Origin: Antrodiella citrinella
Lineage: Eukaryota; Basidiomycota; Agaricomycetes; Polyporales; Steccherinaceae
Direction of reading: 5' to 3'
DNA: 64,000 bases
Assembly (NCBI GenBank): GCA_004802725.1
Contig: SGPM01000110.1
Location: 1-64,000, forward strand
A model generated the notes under the pieces. That model was not told where the DNA came from, did not search any database, and was given only the letters and a program-made list of their open reading frames with translations. Position 1 is the first letter of the stretch. Every line of letters starts with the position of its first letter. Of this stretch, positions 51,247 through 62,037 are shown one piece after another. The position numbers and the translations under genes are program-made.

Positions 51247-54200
51247 TCAGCTAGCCAAAATCAGAGGGTCTTGTGTAGAATCTTTCAGACCAGAACCGGG
51301 AGAGTGATCGCTGTCCGAGGGTGTCTCGAGCGGAGACATACTCGGGGAACCAAACGCGATCGACTCGACTTCCTTCTCTTGCATGATAGCAGCCTGTCGG
51401 GCGACGGTGGCTGCTTTGAATTGATCACCGGGTGGCATCTCCAACGGCGGGCTGGCGGCCAATTCCGCTTCCTCGTAGCTACGAAGAGCTTCAGAGAAGT
51501 CCAGCATCCAAGGGTGCTCCATCAGCTCCAACGCGGTAGGGCGTAGTATTGGGTCAATGATGAGACATTTCCGAATGAAGTCGATGCCCATCTCGCTGAG
51601 CTGACCGGGTTCTGGTAAAGGCGGGTGCTGAGTGGCGACACCGATACGGAACATGATGGCCCTGTAAAGAAACAGTTATGAACATACAATCTAACTGTAG
51701 GAAGAGAAATTTGCACTGACCATTCGTTGTCGACATTACTCCAGGGCTTCCGTCCCGTAGAACATTCTAACACAACGCACCCCAATGACCAGACATCCAT
51801 CGCGCCCATGCGACCAGTAGTGTTGTTCCTGATGACCTCCGGAGACATGTACATAGGTGTCCCGGTCAGACTATTATTGGTATTGGGACCCTTGGGCAGT
51901 GCGCCTATTTGGCTGGTGTCCGTGGCACGCCGTGACCTCTGAATTGTACGCTGATTCCTGGCTAAAATCTTTGCGGCGCCGAAGTCGACGTACTTGATGA
52001 CACCCATGTGGTCGAGCAATATATCTGTTTGGGACGGAACGTTAGGAGACCGACGGGCGAAAGAGGCAGAATGAAGGTACTTACTGTCTGGCTTGATATC
52101 TCTGTGAAGGACGCCTTTGGAGTGCAGATACGCAAGACCTTCGAGGAGCTGCATCGTGTAGACTTGCAGGATACCCTCGTCTTCAATGCGGCCATGTTCC
52201 AGGAGCGCAGCTAGGCTTCCGCCTTGACAGTACTCCTCGAAGATGTACACCTTGTCGCGATGAACCTCAATTCCATAGTACTCGACGACGTTGGGGTGAT
52301 GCAGCATCTCCATGACGCTGAGCTCATCCTTGATCTGTGTATACAGATTTGACATCCCAGCCACTTCTTGGAACCGGATCTCCTTGACGGCCATGAGCGA
52401 ACCGGAGTCCAGGTTGACCGCGAGATATACTGATCCAAAGGATCCTGCGCCAATGAACCGCCCTTGTTGCCAACGAATAGAGATGTTCGACCGCGATCCA
52501 GCGAGGAAAACCAGCGATCGGTCCACCAGCTTCTCGGCGTCCAGCACTTTGCCAACTATGTGTTGTTCTGCGCCAACCCGAGCCCGCTGATTCTCTAATT
52601 CCCGGACGGCTCGGTATGCCCTGTCCCAGAACATCCGAACCGCTAGATCTGTAAAGGATGGGCCAGCATCTTCTTCCAGCAGGGCTTCGACTTCAGCTAT
52701 CGTGCTGTCAGCGGCGTTCTGCCGTAAGAGTTCCTCTTGACGTTCCTTCTCCCTCTTGGCTTCAAGCGTCCCTCGGGCTCCCAAGATATCGAAGTGACTG
52801 ATGAGAAGTGTCATGCAAGTGGCGACTTTCTGTCGTAGCAGTTCGAACTGGTCGTCCGGAAGATGAAGGATGTTATTGCGCCTGGTTCGATGTAACGTAA
52901 ACTCCAATGCGGTGACGGCCCATCGGAAGGTCTTCCGGTCATTCGGGTCGCAGTCGTCGCAGATAAATGCCACCCAAGAGATAGCCAACTTGATAAGCAG
53001 ACGGTTGAACCGGTGAAGTGTGTTGGGGTCCATGTATTTCTGGACATGCTGCCCGTGCTCGGACGCAAAGGCATACCAGTTCTCTAGCAGTTCCTGGTAG
53101 CCATTGGTTTCCCGCAACGCGTCTCGGACATGATGGACAGAGTCAACAATAGACTCGGCCAGTCTATTCGTCGCACGACTGATCTTCTTCAGCTCGTGAT
53201 TCACGGAGGGCAAATGTGCCAGCGACTCGATGATGCACGGGAGAGGTGCTAGCTCGGACTCGTCAAGGTCACCTTCTTCGTCAAATGGAATGAATATCTC
53301 CGAGAATTGACGTTTGGCCAGAGCCAGACGGTTGAGGGGACCATCGGCAATGAGGCGCACTCGATCATCCGCCAGTCTGAGGTCGAACTTGGGGAGTTGA
53401 AGCATAAGAACGAGTCCGTTCCATAAGAAGCGACTGGTCGGCGAAAGAACGAGGACGTAAGGGACCACCTCCTCCTCTTCGTCCAGCTCTGGATCTCCGG
53501 AATCCATGAACCACATGTCTTCATCGGCCTCCTTGACATGGAATGCCTCCATCATGATACGCATAATAATAGCGGGTTGCTCCCGCAGACTTGGATGTAC
53601 GATGATGTATTGACCGTCTTCTTCCCATGCACGGGTGTACACGAGACAATGGTCCGTCTCAACCAAGGTGGCAATGACAACGTCGATCGGTAAATCTTCA
53701 AGATTATACTCAGCCGCGTTGCTAAATCGTCGCGTGAGCACTCTGCGAATAACAATGTTAGTTGAGGAAGACGTAAGTTAGTAGTTCGTCGTACCGGGTC
53801 AATCGTTGCAGCTTCCTATAGCGTTGCTTGACGCCCTCTAAGATTTTCGAATACCAACCAAGCATCTGGTCTTCGGACATAGGCTTATCCGACATTAAGC
53901 CAGCAGAGTCCATGTGCGCTTTGAACGCTGTCCTGGATCCCCCATTAGGTGCTTCGCGAAGCTGCTGCTTCTGCTCGCCATTTAAAAGCGGTATCCGAAT
54001 TTGAGTGTCAAAGTAGTTCGTCACACGAACCATGAGCTTGTTCGTAAGGGCACTAGAACCAAACGTGAACACAGTCAATATAAAACGTGAACTCGAAACG
54101 TACCCTAGCTGTTCTGCGACAAGTGATGGTCCGCCAGGGACGCTGAGACTGACATCGCTGAACGTTGCCCACTGTCCCTCGATTACATCCGTTTCCTTGA

Positions 54201-55713
54201 AGTATATACCCTTCAGTCCGCTCTTCAGTTTCCAGTGTATGAGTTTGAAGAAGAAGGTTAGGGCTTCCAGGATGACGCTATCATAGTCGTCACTGATGCA
54301 TGCAGGTAACTTCCAGTTTCCGCCGGGATCTGGTATCAGGAACGCCTCGTATTGTCGTTTCAGTGCACAAGCGAACCCAATCTTGACCTTAAGATCTTCG
54401 GTCATCTGGTCAATAATCAGAATGTCTGGGTTTTTCAGTTTCTGAGTATAGTCAAGTCGTACGCGCAGTACGGCTTGCGCGAGGTTAGTCAGAAAGGAGA
54501 CAAGGGGCACCAGTTCGCGCTCGAAGGACGGCAGGTTCATGTCGCGGAACATGGGAGCTCGGTTGACGTGGGCGTCGCGGGTAGTGCCAACCAAGGCGTG
54601 AATTGTGGTCATGGCACCTTTCTCGAACTGCCTCTGGATGGATTCCTCCTTAAGTAACCTTTCGACGAAAGCGGTACCTCCGGGAGTATCTCCTGGAGGG
54701 CGGGTACCCGGCAACGATGAGGAAGTCGAGGTTGGTTGAGTGACATCCAGAGTTTCGCTGCCCGTCCATTTCCGGAGAACCTCGATATTCTGACGAAGGG
54801 ATGTAATCACGGTGGACCACGTATCGAGAGTGTCGCATCGTTGCTGGAATTCGGTACTGAGTGCGGCCGGGTAATCCATGTACAGGCAACGCAGACTGGG
54901 ATACAGCGAGTGGGCAATATCCAGACGACGAAGGACAGCATTCACTTGCTTGAGTGCATGATCCGCTGCAGTCCCAAGGAAACCTGTTGGAGGTTCAGCA
55001 ACACGGAATTCCAGCACTTCCTTGATTGCTGCATCAACAACACGTAGTCTCCGTTCGTCCACTCTCCTTCGCTCCTCGACCTCTGTGGTCCCATGTAGCT
55101 TCGCCTGTATGCCTAGCCATAGGTTGGCACGAAGGCTGTTCTCCTCTTCCATCGACGTCTTCAACGCGACTGCAATGCGTGTATTCTCCGCTTTCAAGAC
55201 GTCTCCAGCTAAAACAGAAGCGAGCATTGTCTGCCATTCAAGACGTTCGCGGTCCTGCATGGTCTCCGGCTCGACTGGGTCGGTATCCAACATCAACGCG
55301 GATAATCTCTCATGTCCTTCCGCAATCGCACTCGACAACCCCCCCGAATCTTCGTCATCGCTGTCCCCTCCATCCAACAGTTGACCTAGACCGCGATTGT
55401 AGTAATGACTTTCGGGGTCGCTACGTGGATCATCGTCCGCTACGCCAGGTCGGTATCGTCGGACAAACTGATTGTATATGTGCGAGTAATTGGAAAAGCT
55501 GCTCGCCTTGAGATTGGATGGCCCAGCAACTGATCCGGGAGATAGGTTGGACTTTTGCTGGCGTATCTTTGGGCGCGATTTGGCGGTGGATGGGTGTAGA
55601 GTCGATGGAGGGGTGTACGCGTGCCTACTCGAGGTAGCCCAGTTCGTCTCGTCGTCGTCGGCCTCGCTCTCCTGGTGTGTATAGAGCGTCGGCGTATGTC
55701 TTCTCATCGCCAT
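51247..55713 (-). CDS. SSK2: MAP kinase kinase kinase of the HOG pathway (Ssk2/Ssk22, MEKK4 type)
   Basis: Five exons in transcript order: 55713-54104, 54052-53795, 53742-52085, 52024-51721, 51661-51247; 1414 aa. The long N-terminal part has the family regulatory domain. The kinase domain starts about residue 1070: glycine loop GAGSFGSV, catalytic Lys in AVKEIRF, HRDIKPDN, VDFGAAK in place of DFG-A, and GTPMYMSPEV before the C-lobe. Established: Ssk2/Ssk22 are activated by the Ssk1 response regulator and phosphorylate Pbs2, so they sit at the top of osmostress signalling. An acidic insert with DSDDEDSGG lies near residue 115. After the kinase domain comes a tail of about 80 residues rich in Ser/Pro. 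It shares a 229-bp promoter with DRG1. Confidence 0.95.
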
Positions 55714-55942
55714 TGAGAATGGTGAAGTTGAGAGGAGTCAACAGCTGCCAGTAAGTCGGAGCGTGGTGACTTTTGAGCACTCGAATTAGAATATGAAATT
55801 CAAATGAGATGCAGTCATGGGGATGACCAGCGTCAAGTTTCAGCTTGACCTTGAACCTCCTCCACGCGCAGTATCGACTAGGCAGTACGAATTATCTACG
55901 TAGCGGAAAACAGGGGAACTCCAAGGGAGGCACATTTCAAAT

Positions 55943-57994
55943 ATGGGTATCGTGGAGAAGGTACGTTTACCCTGTCGTTCTTGTGGGTCGCTGCTCATCC
56001 CAGTGATACCTATGACATCTGACAGATCAAGGAGATCGAGGGTGCGTGCAGTTTCAGGTTTGTTATCTGAACATGGTGCTGACATGGAGCACTAGAGGAG
56101 ATGGCGAGGAGTGAGTCCTAACCCGACACACTGATGTTTGACGTGCTGATTTTTATGTGAATACAGCGCAGAAGAACAAGGTAGGATGTCATCAGACGCC
56201 ACATTGTCCTTGTCGTATTTTGTTCTCAATGCATCGCGAAGTAGGCCACAGAATACCATTTGGGTACACTGAAAGCGAAGCTTGCAAAATACCGAGCACA
56301 GCTACTTGAGCCTGCAGCCAAGTCCGGCGGCGGCGGAACGGGTTTCGATGTCCAGAAATCTGGAGATGCTCGTGTGGCTCTCATCGGCTTCCCTTCAGTG
56401 GGAAAGGTGCGCTACCTAACAATTCATGTTAGACGCATAGTATAGAGCCTTCTCCCAGTCAACCCTTCTGAGCAAGTGCACAAATACGCAGTCGGAGACA
56501 GCTGCGTACGAGTTTACAACTCTAACTGTAAGTCCGAGAACCTTCTTCTAAATGAAAAACTGCTCTTATTCTAACCATGATAGGCAATTCCTGGTGTCAT
56601 CGATTACCAAGGTGCTCGGATACAGCTCTTAGATCTCCCCGGTATTGTCGAAGGCGCGAGTCAAGGCCGTGGCCGTGGTCGCCAGGTCGTGGCTACGGCG
56701 AAAACAGCTGACTTGATTCTCATAATGATGGACGCTACCAAGTCTGACGAACATCGTCGGTTACTGGAGTATGAGCTGGACGCGGTCGGCATTCGTCTGA
56801 ATAAGGAGAAACCAGATGTTGTGTTCAAAAGGAAGACGACGGGAGGGGTGAGTTATGTTATTTGTCTTCGACGGAATGTTTGACCGATCAACAAATTTAG
56901 ATCACGGTATGCAACATCTCGGCGTCTTAGGTCCGCCGACTCCCGCTGATGGTTTGCAGCTCAATGTCACCGTCCGGCTTACGAAAACAGACGAGAAGAC
57001 GATACGCAGTATTCTCCAAAGCTGTCAGTACACTCCTAGTCCGCACGCCACAACCCGGTGTTTATTTTCTAACAGATAAGATCCATAATTGCGACGTGAT
57101 GATACGGGAAGACGTACGTTTCCCGCTGTTCCAGTCTCCCGCTAGGTTATTCAATGAATTCGTCAGATTACGACCGATGAATTCATCGACGTCCTCATCG
57201 GTATTTCCCTTCGCAGTTAACACCGTTGTCCAGAATCACTTACCGAACTTTAGGGACCCGGAAGTACATGCCCTGTCTTTGTGAGCGCAACTCTGGCTCC
57301 CAAATCCCTTGATCCTACTAACGGACCGCTGGCCAGATGTGTACAACAAGATTGACGCCATCAGCATGGAACAACTAAACAAGTTAGCAAGGACAGAACA
57401 CAGCGTAGTCATTAGCTGTGAGATGGGACTCAAGTAAGGCTACGCCTGCTCACCAGGACACATATGCTAACTTGACTCTCAGCCTGGACTATCTCATTGA
57501 TCGTATTTGGGCCGAGCTCGGGTTAGTAAAGGTGTATACGAAGAAGCGCGGAGTACAGCCCGACTTGAATGATCCCATCTGTTTGCGGAAGGGTGCTACA
57601 GTCGAGGTGAGCGGCCATATTCTTATTGAAAGAGATGTCCTTACGTTTTGACATGTTTAGGGTGTTTGCAACGGTATTCATCGTTCACTTGCGACCAATT
57701 TCCGCTATGCACTGGTATGGTGAGTAGCCTGTGCATCTACCTGGAACTCTATTGACGTACGGTTTGTATGTCTTCTTTTATGCATAGGGTAAGTGCACGC
57801 ATGTGGGACATATTATGATAAGCATCAGTTGACCTGTCATTCACAGGGAAAGTCGTCGAAATTCTCGCCGCATGCGCAGAAAGTCGGACTCAGTCATCTG
57901 GTACAGGACGAGGATGTCGTGTCAAGTAGGGTTTCCATTTAATCACGTATCTGGTCTATCACTGATACATATATACCTAGTCTTCACCAAATAA
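55943..57994 (+). CDS. DRG1: DRG1/Rbg1 GTPase with a one-nucleotide exon
   Basis: Eighteen exons: 55943-55960, 56026-56041, 56096-56110, 56167-56180, 56245-56406, 56459-56527, 56584-56847, 56901-56906, 56960-57023, 57076-57113, 57167-57200, 57254-57280, 57337-57433, 57483-57606, 57661-57719, 57788, 57847-57925, 57981-57994; 366 aa, equal within one to human DRG1. GTPase motifs: G1 GFPSVGKST, G3 [11 protein letters not shown]4 YNKID (NKID), and the TGS end with ALVWGKSSKF. The family C-terminus DEDVV-x-I fits only if the last 55-nt intron is removed; unspliced it stops at 57,942. Established: DRG1 binds ribosomes with Dfrp1/Tma46 and helps elongation. Without the single G at 57,788 the frame fails across the TGS domain, unless one takes a 132-nt intron that loses the conserved VW. 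Confidence 0.9.
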
Positions 57995-58765
57995 CACCGA
58001 GGTGCAGAGCTCGGATGTATGAGATAGATCGATACAAGTTGCGCAGTATATGTTTGTACGTGAGTGACCATATCAACACGTGTACACCTACCCTTTCCAC
58101 ATCTATCTTTCGCAAACTGTGAGCAGCTGTCATGGATCATTTTCGCGTCATCGTCTTCGATACGCCGACGTTTTGGAGGCTTCCGACGCTACCTCGAGGA
58201 CACCTCGAGCGCCGAGCGTCCGGGTTGACCAGATCGCCGGTATAAAACAATAGGCGCTTGCCGTGAGCGCCTGACCGCCACGTGCGAAAGACCATGGAAT
58301 CGATCTGAGATTGCCCAGGAACGCCAGTCAATCGCTGATTGAACTTTTGGGTCCGCCGCTTCCGCCTTCGTCGAAATGGCTGTTCGCTAACCGCACCGTT
58401 ATTCCGTCATACTGCTGTAATCGCTGCTGCCTTCATGCACTTAATTTCCTCCTCAAGTCGAACGTCCATGAACGGCACTGGTACTACACTACCTTCCCAA
58501 TAATTCACTGCACTGTGCGACAATTTCTACCTATTTATTTTGCAGTGTCTTTAGACCCTGAGGCCTGATCACACCAGCACGCTCGCGTCTGCCGTTTTCC
58601 GGCTGGTCATCCTATCAGATCTCATACTCCTTGCGCTCGACCCCAGAGGCGCAGGTTGACAGCTGTCGCATTCGGCATATAAAGCTGTCGCTCCTCTGTC
58701 ATTCCAACCATCCTACTTTCCACCTCTCCACCTCCTATCGTTGTCTCACCACCCACCACATCATC
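57995..58765. other. Intergenic region between DRG1 and MBL hydrolase
   Basis: About 0.77 kb. A GTATAAAAC box near 58,240 points in plus direction but is over 500 bp from the next start, so its role is unclear. No gene seen. Confidence 0.45.
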
Positions 58766-60346
58766 ATGGACCCACTTGACGTCTCCGCGGACGCCATGCT
58801 CGACAATCCTGTTGAGCTACTCTTTCTCGGAACGGGCACATCGTCGTGTGTCCCGCATGTCGACTGCCTTACGGCACCCCCAGGTGGCAAGCAATGCCGC
58901 ACTTGTCTGTCGACGCTCACTCCGGAGGGGAAGAAGAATATTCGGGTCAGTACTCATTGCAGGCCCCGTTCACCAAATGTGCAGTTGATGGCGGCCCTCG
59001 ATCGTACAGAGAAACACCTCTATCGCCATGCGGGTTCGGGGCATAGATGGAAACAAATTGTACGTTTCACATGTGATGTAACGCCGCTCACTGTGGCCAT
59101 GTTGAACTTATATTTGTTGTGGTTTTAGCACGATCATTGTGGACGTCGGGAAAAGCTTCCAGGCGGCTGCCGTAGAGTGGTTTCCAAAGTACGGATTGCG
59201 TCGCATTGATGCTGTACTCATCACACACGCGCATGCAGATGGTGAGTACTGTGTGTCCGTTTACTTCACACAATTTTCTCATGGGACTATTTCCAAAGCT
59301 ATGAATGGACTGGATGACTTGCGCGGTGAGCACTCTTATCCGTTTCTATGCATCTGTCCATGTGCTGACTCTGATTGTCAGCTTGGACATTGCATAGCGC
59401 TATCCAACCCTATGTGGATTTATACGTGTCGCAGGCGACATTCGTAGAGGTACAACGTTCATTCCCATACCTGGTAGCCAAGGAGTTTGCATCGGGTGGG
59501 GGCGACGTAAGTCCGCTTTCACGCATGTTGATCGCAGCCCTAACAGACAGTATGATCAGGTCCCCGAATTCAAATGGCACATTATAGATGACCGTAGGTC
59601 TTTTGAAATCGAGAACACTGGGATCCGTATAAGTCCGTTTGCCGGTAAGCACAATTCAGGCTCTTAGTTGCGTCTACTGTGTGCGTCTTACTGATGCTGA
59701 CAATATGCATGTAGTGCATCATGGGCGTATCTTTTCGACAGTGCCTCCGCCGCAGTTTATCCCAACGCCCAATAGTAACACCCCCTCATCGACATCGCCA
59801 CCTACCCCAGATATTATCGATTCTCCGGGTCGTAGTGCCATCACGCTCTCACTCGAGCGGCCTCTATCTCCTGAACTTCCCAAGCCTATCCAACCCTACC
59901 TCTGCTTGGGTTTCGTCATCAATGACTGCATCACCTACATTTCCGATGTCTCGCACATCCCGGAGGATGTCTGGGACTTCCTGCAGCCTCAGAACGATGG
60001 CCATGAAGGTGCTAACGTCCCTCCGGTGTTCATTTTGGATTGCTTGCGCCCGAAGTCACATACGTCACATCTAGGGATCGCCGAATCGGTGGCGTATGCA
60101 AGGCGGATGGGAGCGCAACGCACGTATTTGACTGGCTTCGGTCACGAAGTGTCACACGACGAATACCAGAGGGTCTGCGAGTCTGTTGGAGGGAAGGTGA
60201 TACCCTTGGGTGAACGGACACAGTCCGAGGAGAAGTGCTTGAGCCTTATCCAGGAAGGAAAGAGTTTGTGGCTTAGACCTGCGTTCGATGGTCTGCGCGT
60301 GTTTGTCAACGGCGATGGGGAGGCCACGGACGAGACATACAACTAA
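58766..60346 (+). CDS. MBL-fold metallo-hydrolase, PhnP-like
   Basis: Exons 58766-58945, 59010-59059, 59129-59241, 59299-59325, 59382-59506, 59560-59644, 59715-60346; 403 aa. Seen: [13 protein letters not shown] at the start, the metal-binding [29 protein letters not shown] and LDCLRPKSH; all zinc-ligand His and Asp positions expected of the fold are present. Established: the HAHAD-x-x-x-GLDDLR form is shared with PhnP-like cyclic phosphodiesterases and many fungal relatives of unknown substrate. A Pro/Ser/Thr-rich insert (about residues 220-255) separates the two halves of the fold. Physiological substrate cannot be told. Confidence 0.9.
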
Positions 60347-60817
60347 TTTCGATTACTAATCTCTATGACTTAATGTACTCTTACTGTTATCTCTGGCATA
60401 TGTACTTCATGTAGCTTCGTCCATCGTCATCCTTGCTTATCTCATTTGTTTGTTGTCCTTCACTCGTGTAACTTGAGAATGATGAAGATTCAATTGAGAG
60501 AGTCGGGTGACCCGTTCGAGTGGAGGTCTGTAGAAGGTCCGGGAGTCCATATAAGGGAATTTACCACGTGTCTTCGCCATGCCGGGACGTTGCCGAGGCG
60601 GATCGTAATGGACTAGAGCGAAATAGTCCTGAGACTTTGTTGACCCCGAATGTGTGGAGGCTCTTCTTGAACCTCTCCCGTTTCCAGCTGTTCCACCTTT
60701 CCAACACATCCTCATTCCTTTCCACCTCCCACCACTGCCACCCTTGCAGCTCGTATATCGTACACACGAAACCACTGTAATTTTCGCCTAATCTTCACTA
60801 CACCGGGATCGCCTGCA
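60347..60817. other. Intergenic region upstream of UPS1
   Basis: About 470 bp, promoter and 3' flank; no gene seen. A CT-rich run (CTTTCCACCTCCCACC) lies about 100 bp before the next ATG. Confidence 0.45.
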
Positions 60818-61691
60818 ATGAAGTTCTTTCAGCAGTCCTTCTTGTACGAGTGCGTATCCCTATTAGTCACCCTGTACAGTGCAATCCGTACTCATCGTTT
60901 TGCCACAGCGATCCCTGGTCTACAGTCGCATTTGCATTCTTCTTGCGTTATCCAAACCCATATGCATCGCATGTGCTAGCGTGCGATGTCATTTCGCGTG
61001 ACTTCACTTCCAGTGGATCCTTGGTCACCACCCGTCTGATCCTCAAGAAAGGATCACTGCCTCGGTGGGCTCCCCAAGGCATCATCAAAAAGGTGGAAAG
61101 CTGGGTCATTGAAGAGTCTGAGGTTGACCCAGAAGGGAGACTTGTCCGTTGCGTGACCAAAAATCTGGACCATGTCAAAGCGTTACGAGTCGAAGAGCGT
61201 GTTACCCTTCAGCAAGCAGCTGACAAGTATGTCCCCCATCTTCCTAGGCACGTGGAGCCTCTTATTGACACGTCTCTAGCAAAACATTGCAGCAGACAGA
61301 GGCGAGATTCATTTCAGCATTCGGCTGGGGTCTCACCAAGAGAATTGAGAGCCACGGTCTGGCACGTTTCAAAGCTCACATGCACAAGGTATGTCTACTT
61401 CTACTTCTTGTCCCTGGTGTTTATGGCAACGTTCTCACCACGCTACAGTCCCGCGAGGGTATCTCACTCATTGTCAGTCTCATCCGCCAGTCGAGGTTGC
61501 AGCCCATGACCCTAGGTGGACCTTCGTCCCTTTTGGATTCTCATCGGCCGTACACCGCATCAGAGGTGGTGAGAACCGAACGAGACGAGGACAGTCACCA
61601 GTCGAAAGAAGACCACCGACTCCCGGATTCTCTGGGCCGAGGGGATGGTGGTGTCTGGACGAGAGTCGCGTGGTGGTTACGGTTCCGATGA
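60818..61691 (+). CDS. UPS1: PRELI/MSF1-domain lipid transfer protein, Ups1-like
   Basis: Exons 60818-60849, 60909-61226, 61280-61388, 61449-61691; 233 aa. The PRELI domain begins MKFFQQSFLYDDPWSTV and shows RYPNPYASHVLACDVISRD, TTRLILKKGSLPRW and ESWVIEESEVDPEGR. TKNLDHVKALRVEE matches the Ups1/PRELID1 branch (TRNLDHTGIMKVEE in yeast). Established: Ups1 with Mdm35 carries phosphatidic acid from the outer to the inner mitochondrial membrane for cardiolipin synthesis. Beyond the domain there is an extra tail of about 60 residues ending in TRVAWWLRFR, not in yeast Ups1. See the Ups2-like gene at 38,953 for the shared first-intron position. Confidence 0.9.
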
Positions 61692-62037
61692 GACATTCAT
61701 GCTTTTTCTTGCCTTGCTTTCATCCTTTCAGCCCTTGCTTCCGGTCGGTTACTTTGTTGTGCAGTTGGATGATATCCCCCTGTGTACTTTTACTTGTAAT
61801 TCTAGCTATCATATCCTAGGTTGCTCGCCCCCTCTCCAATACGTCAATTTATGACCACGTTCCGTGTGAGTGCATGTGTCGTGTCGTGTACAGAGCTCCG
61901 AGCCTCGCGTGTATATCATCCCGTTACCGCCCAAAATATGCCTCTTGTTCATAAACCAATGCATCACCCGTACAAGACACGACTCTTCCGGTACAGCTAG
62001 CTTATCGTTATCTGGCTGCCATATTGTTCTTCTAGCA
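61692..62037. other. Intergenic region between UPS1 and RIC1
   Basis: About 350 bp; T-rich 3' flank of UPS1 then the RIC1 promoter. No gene seen. Confidence 0.5.
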
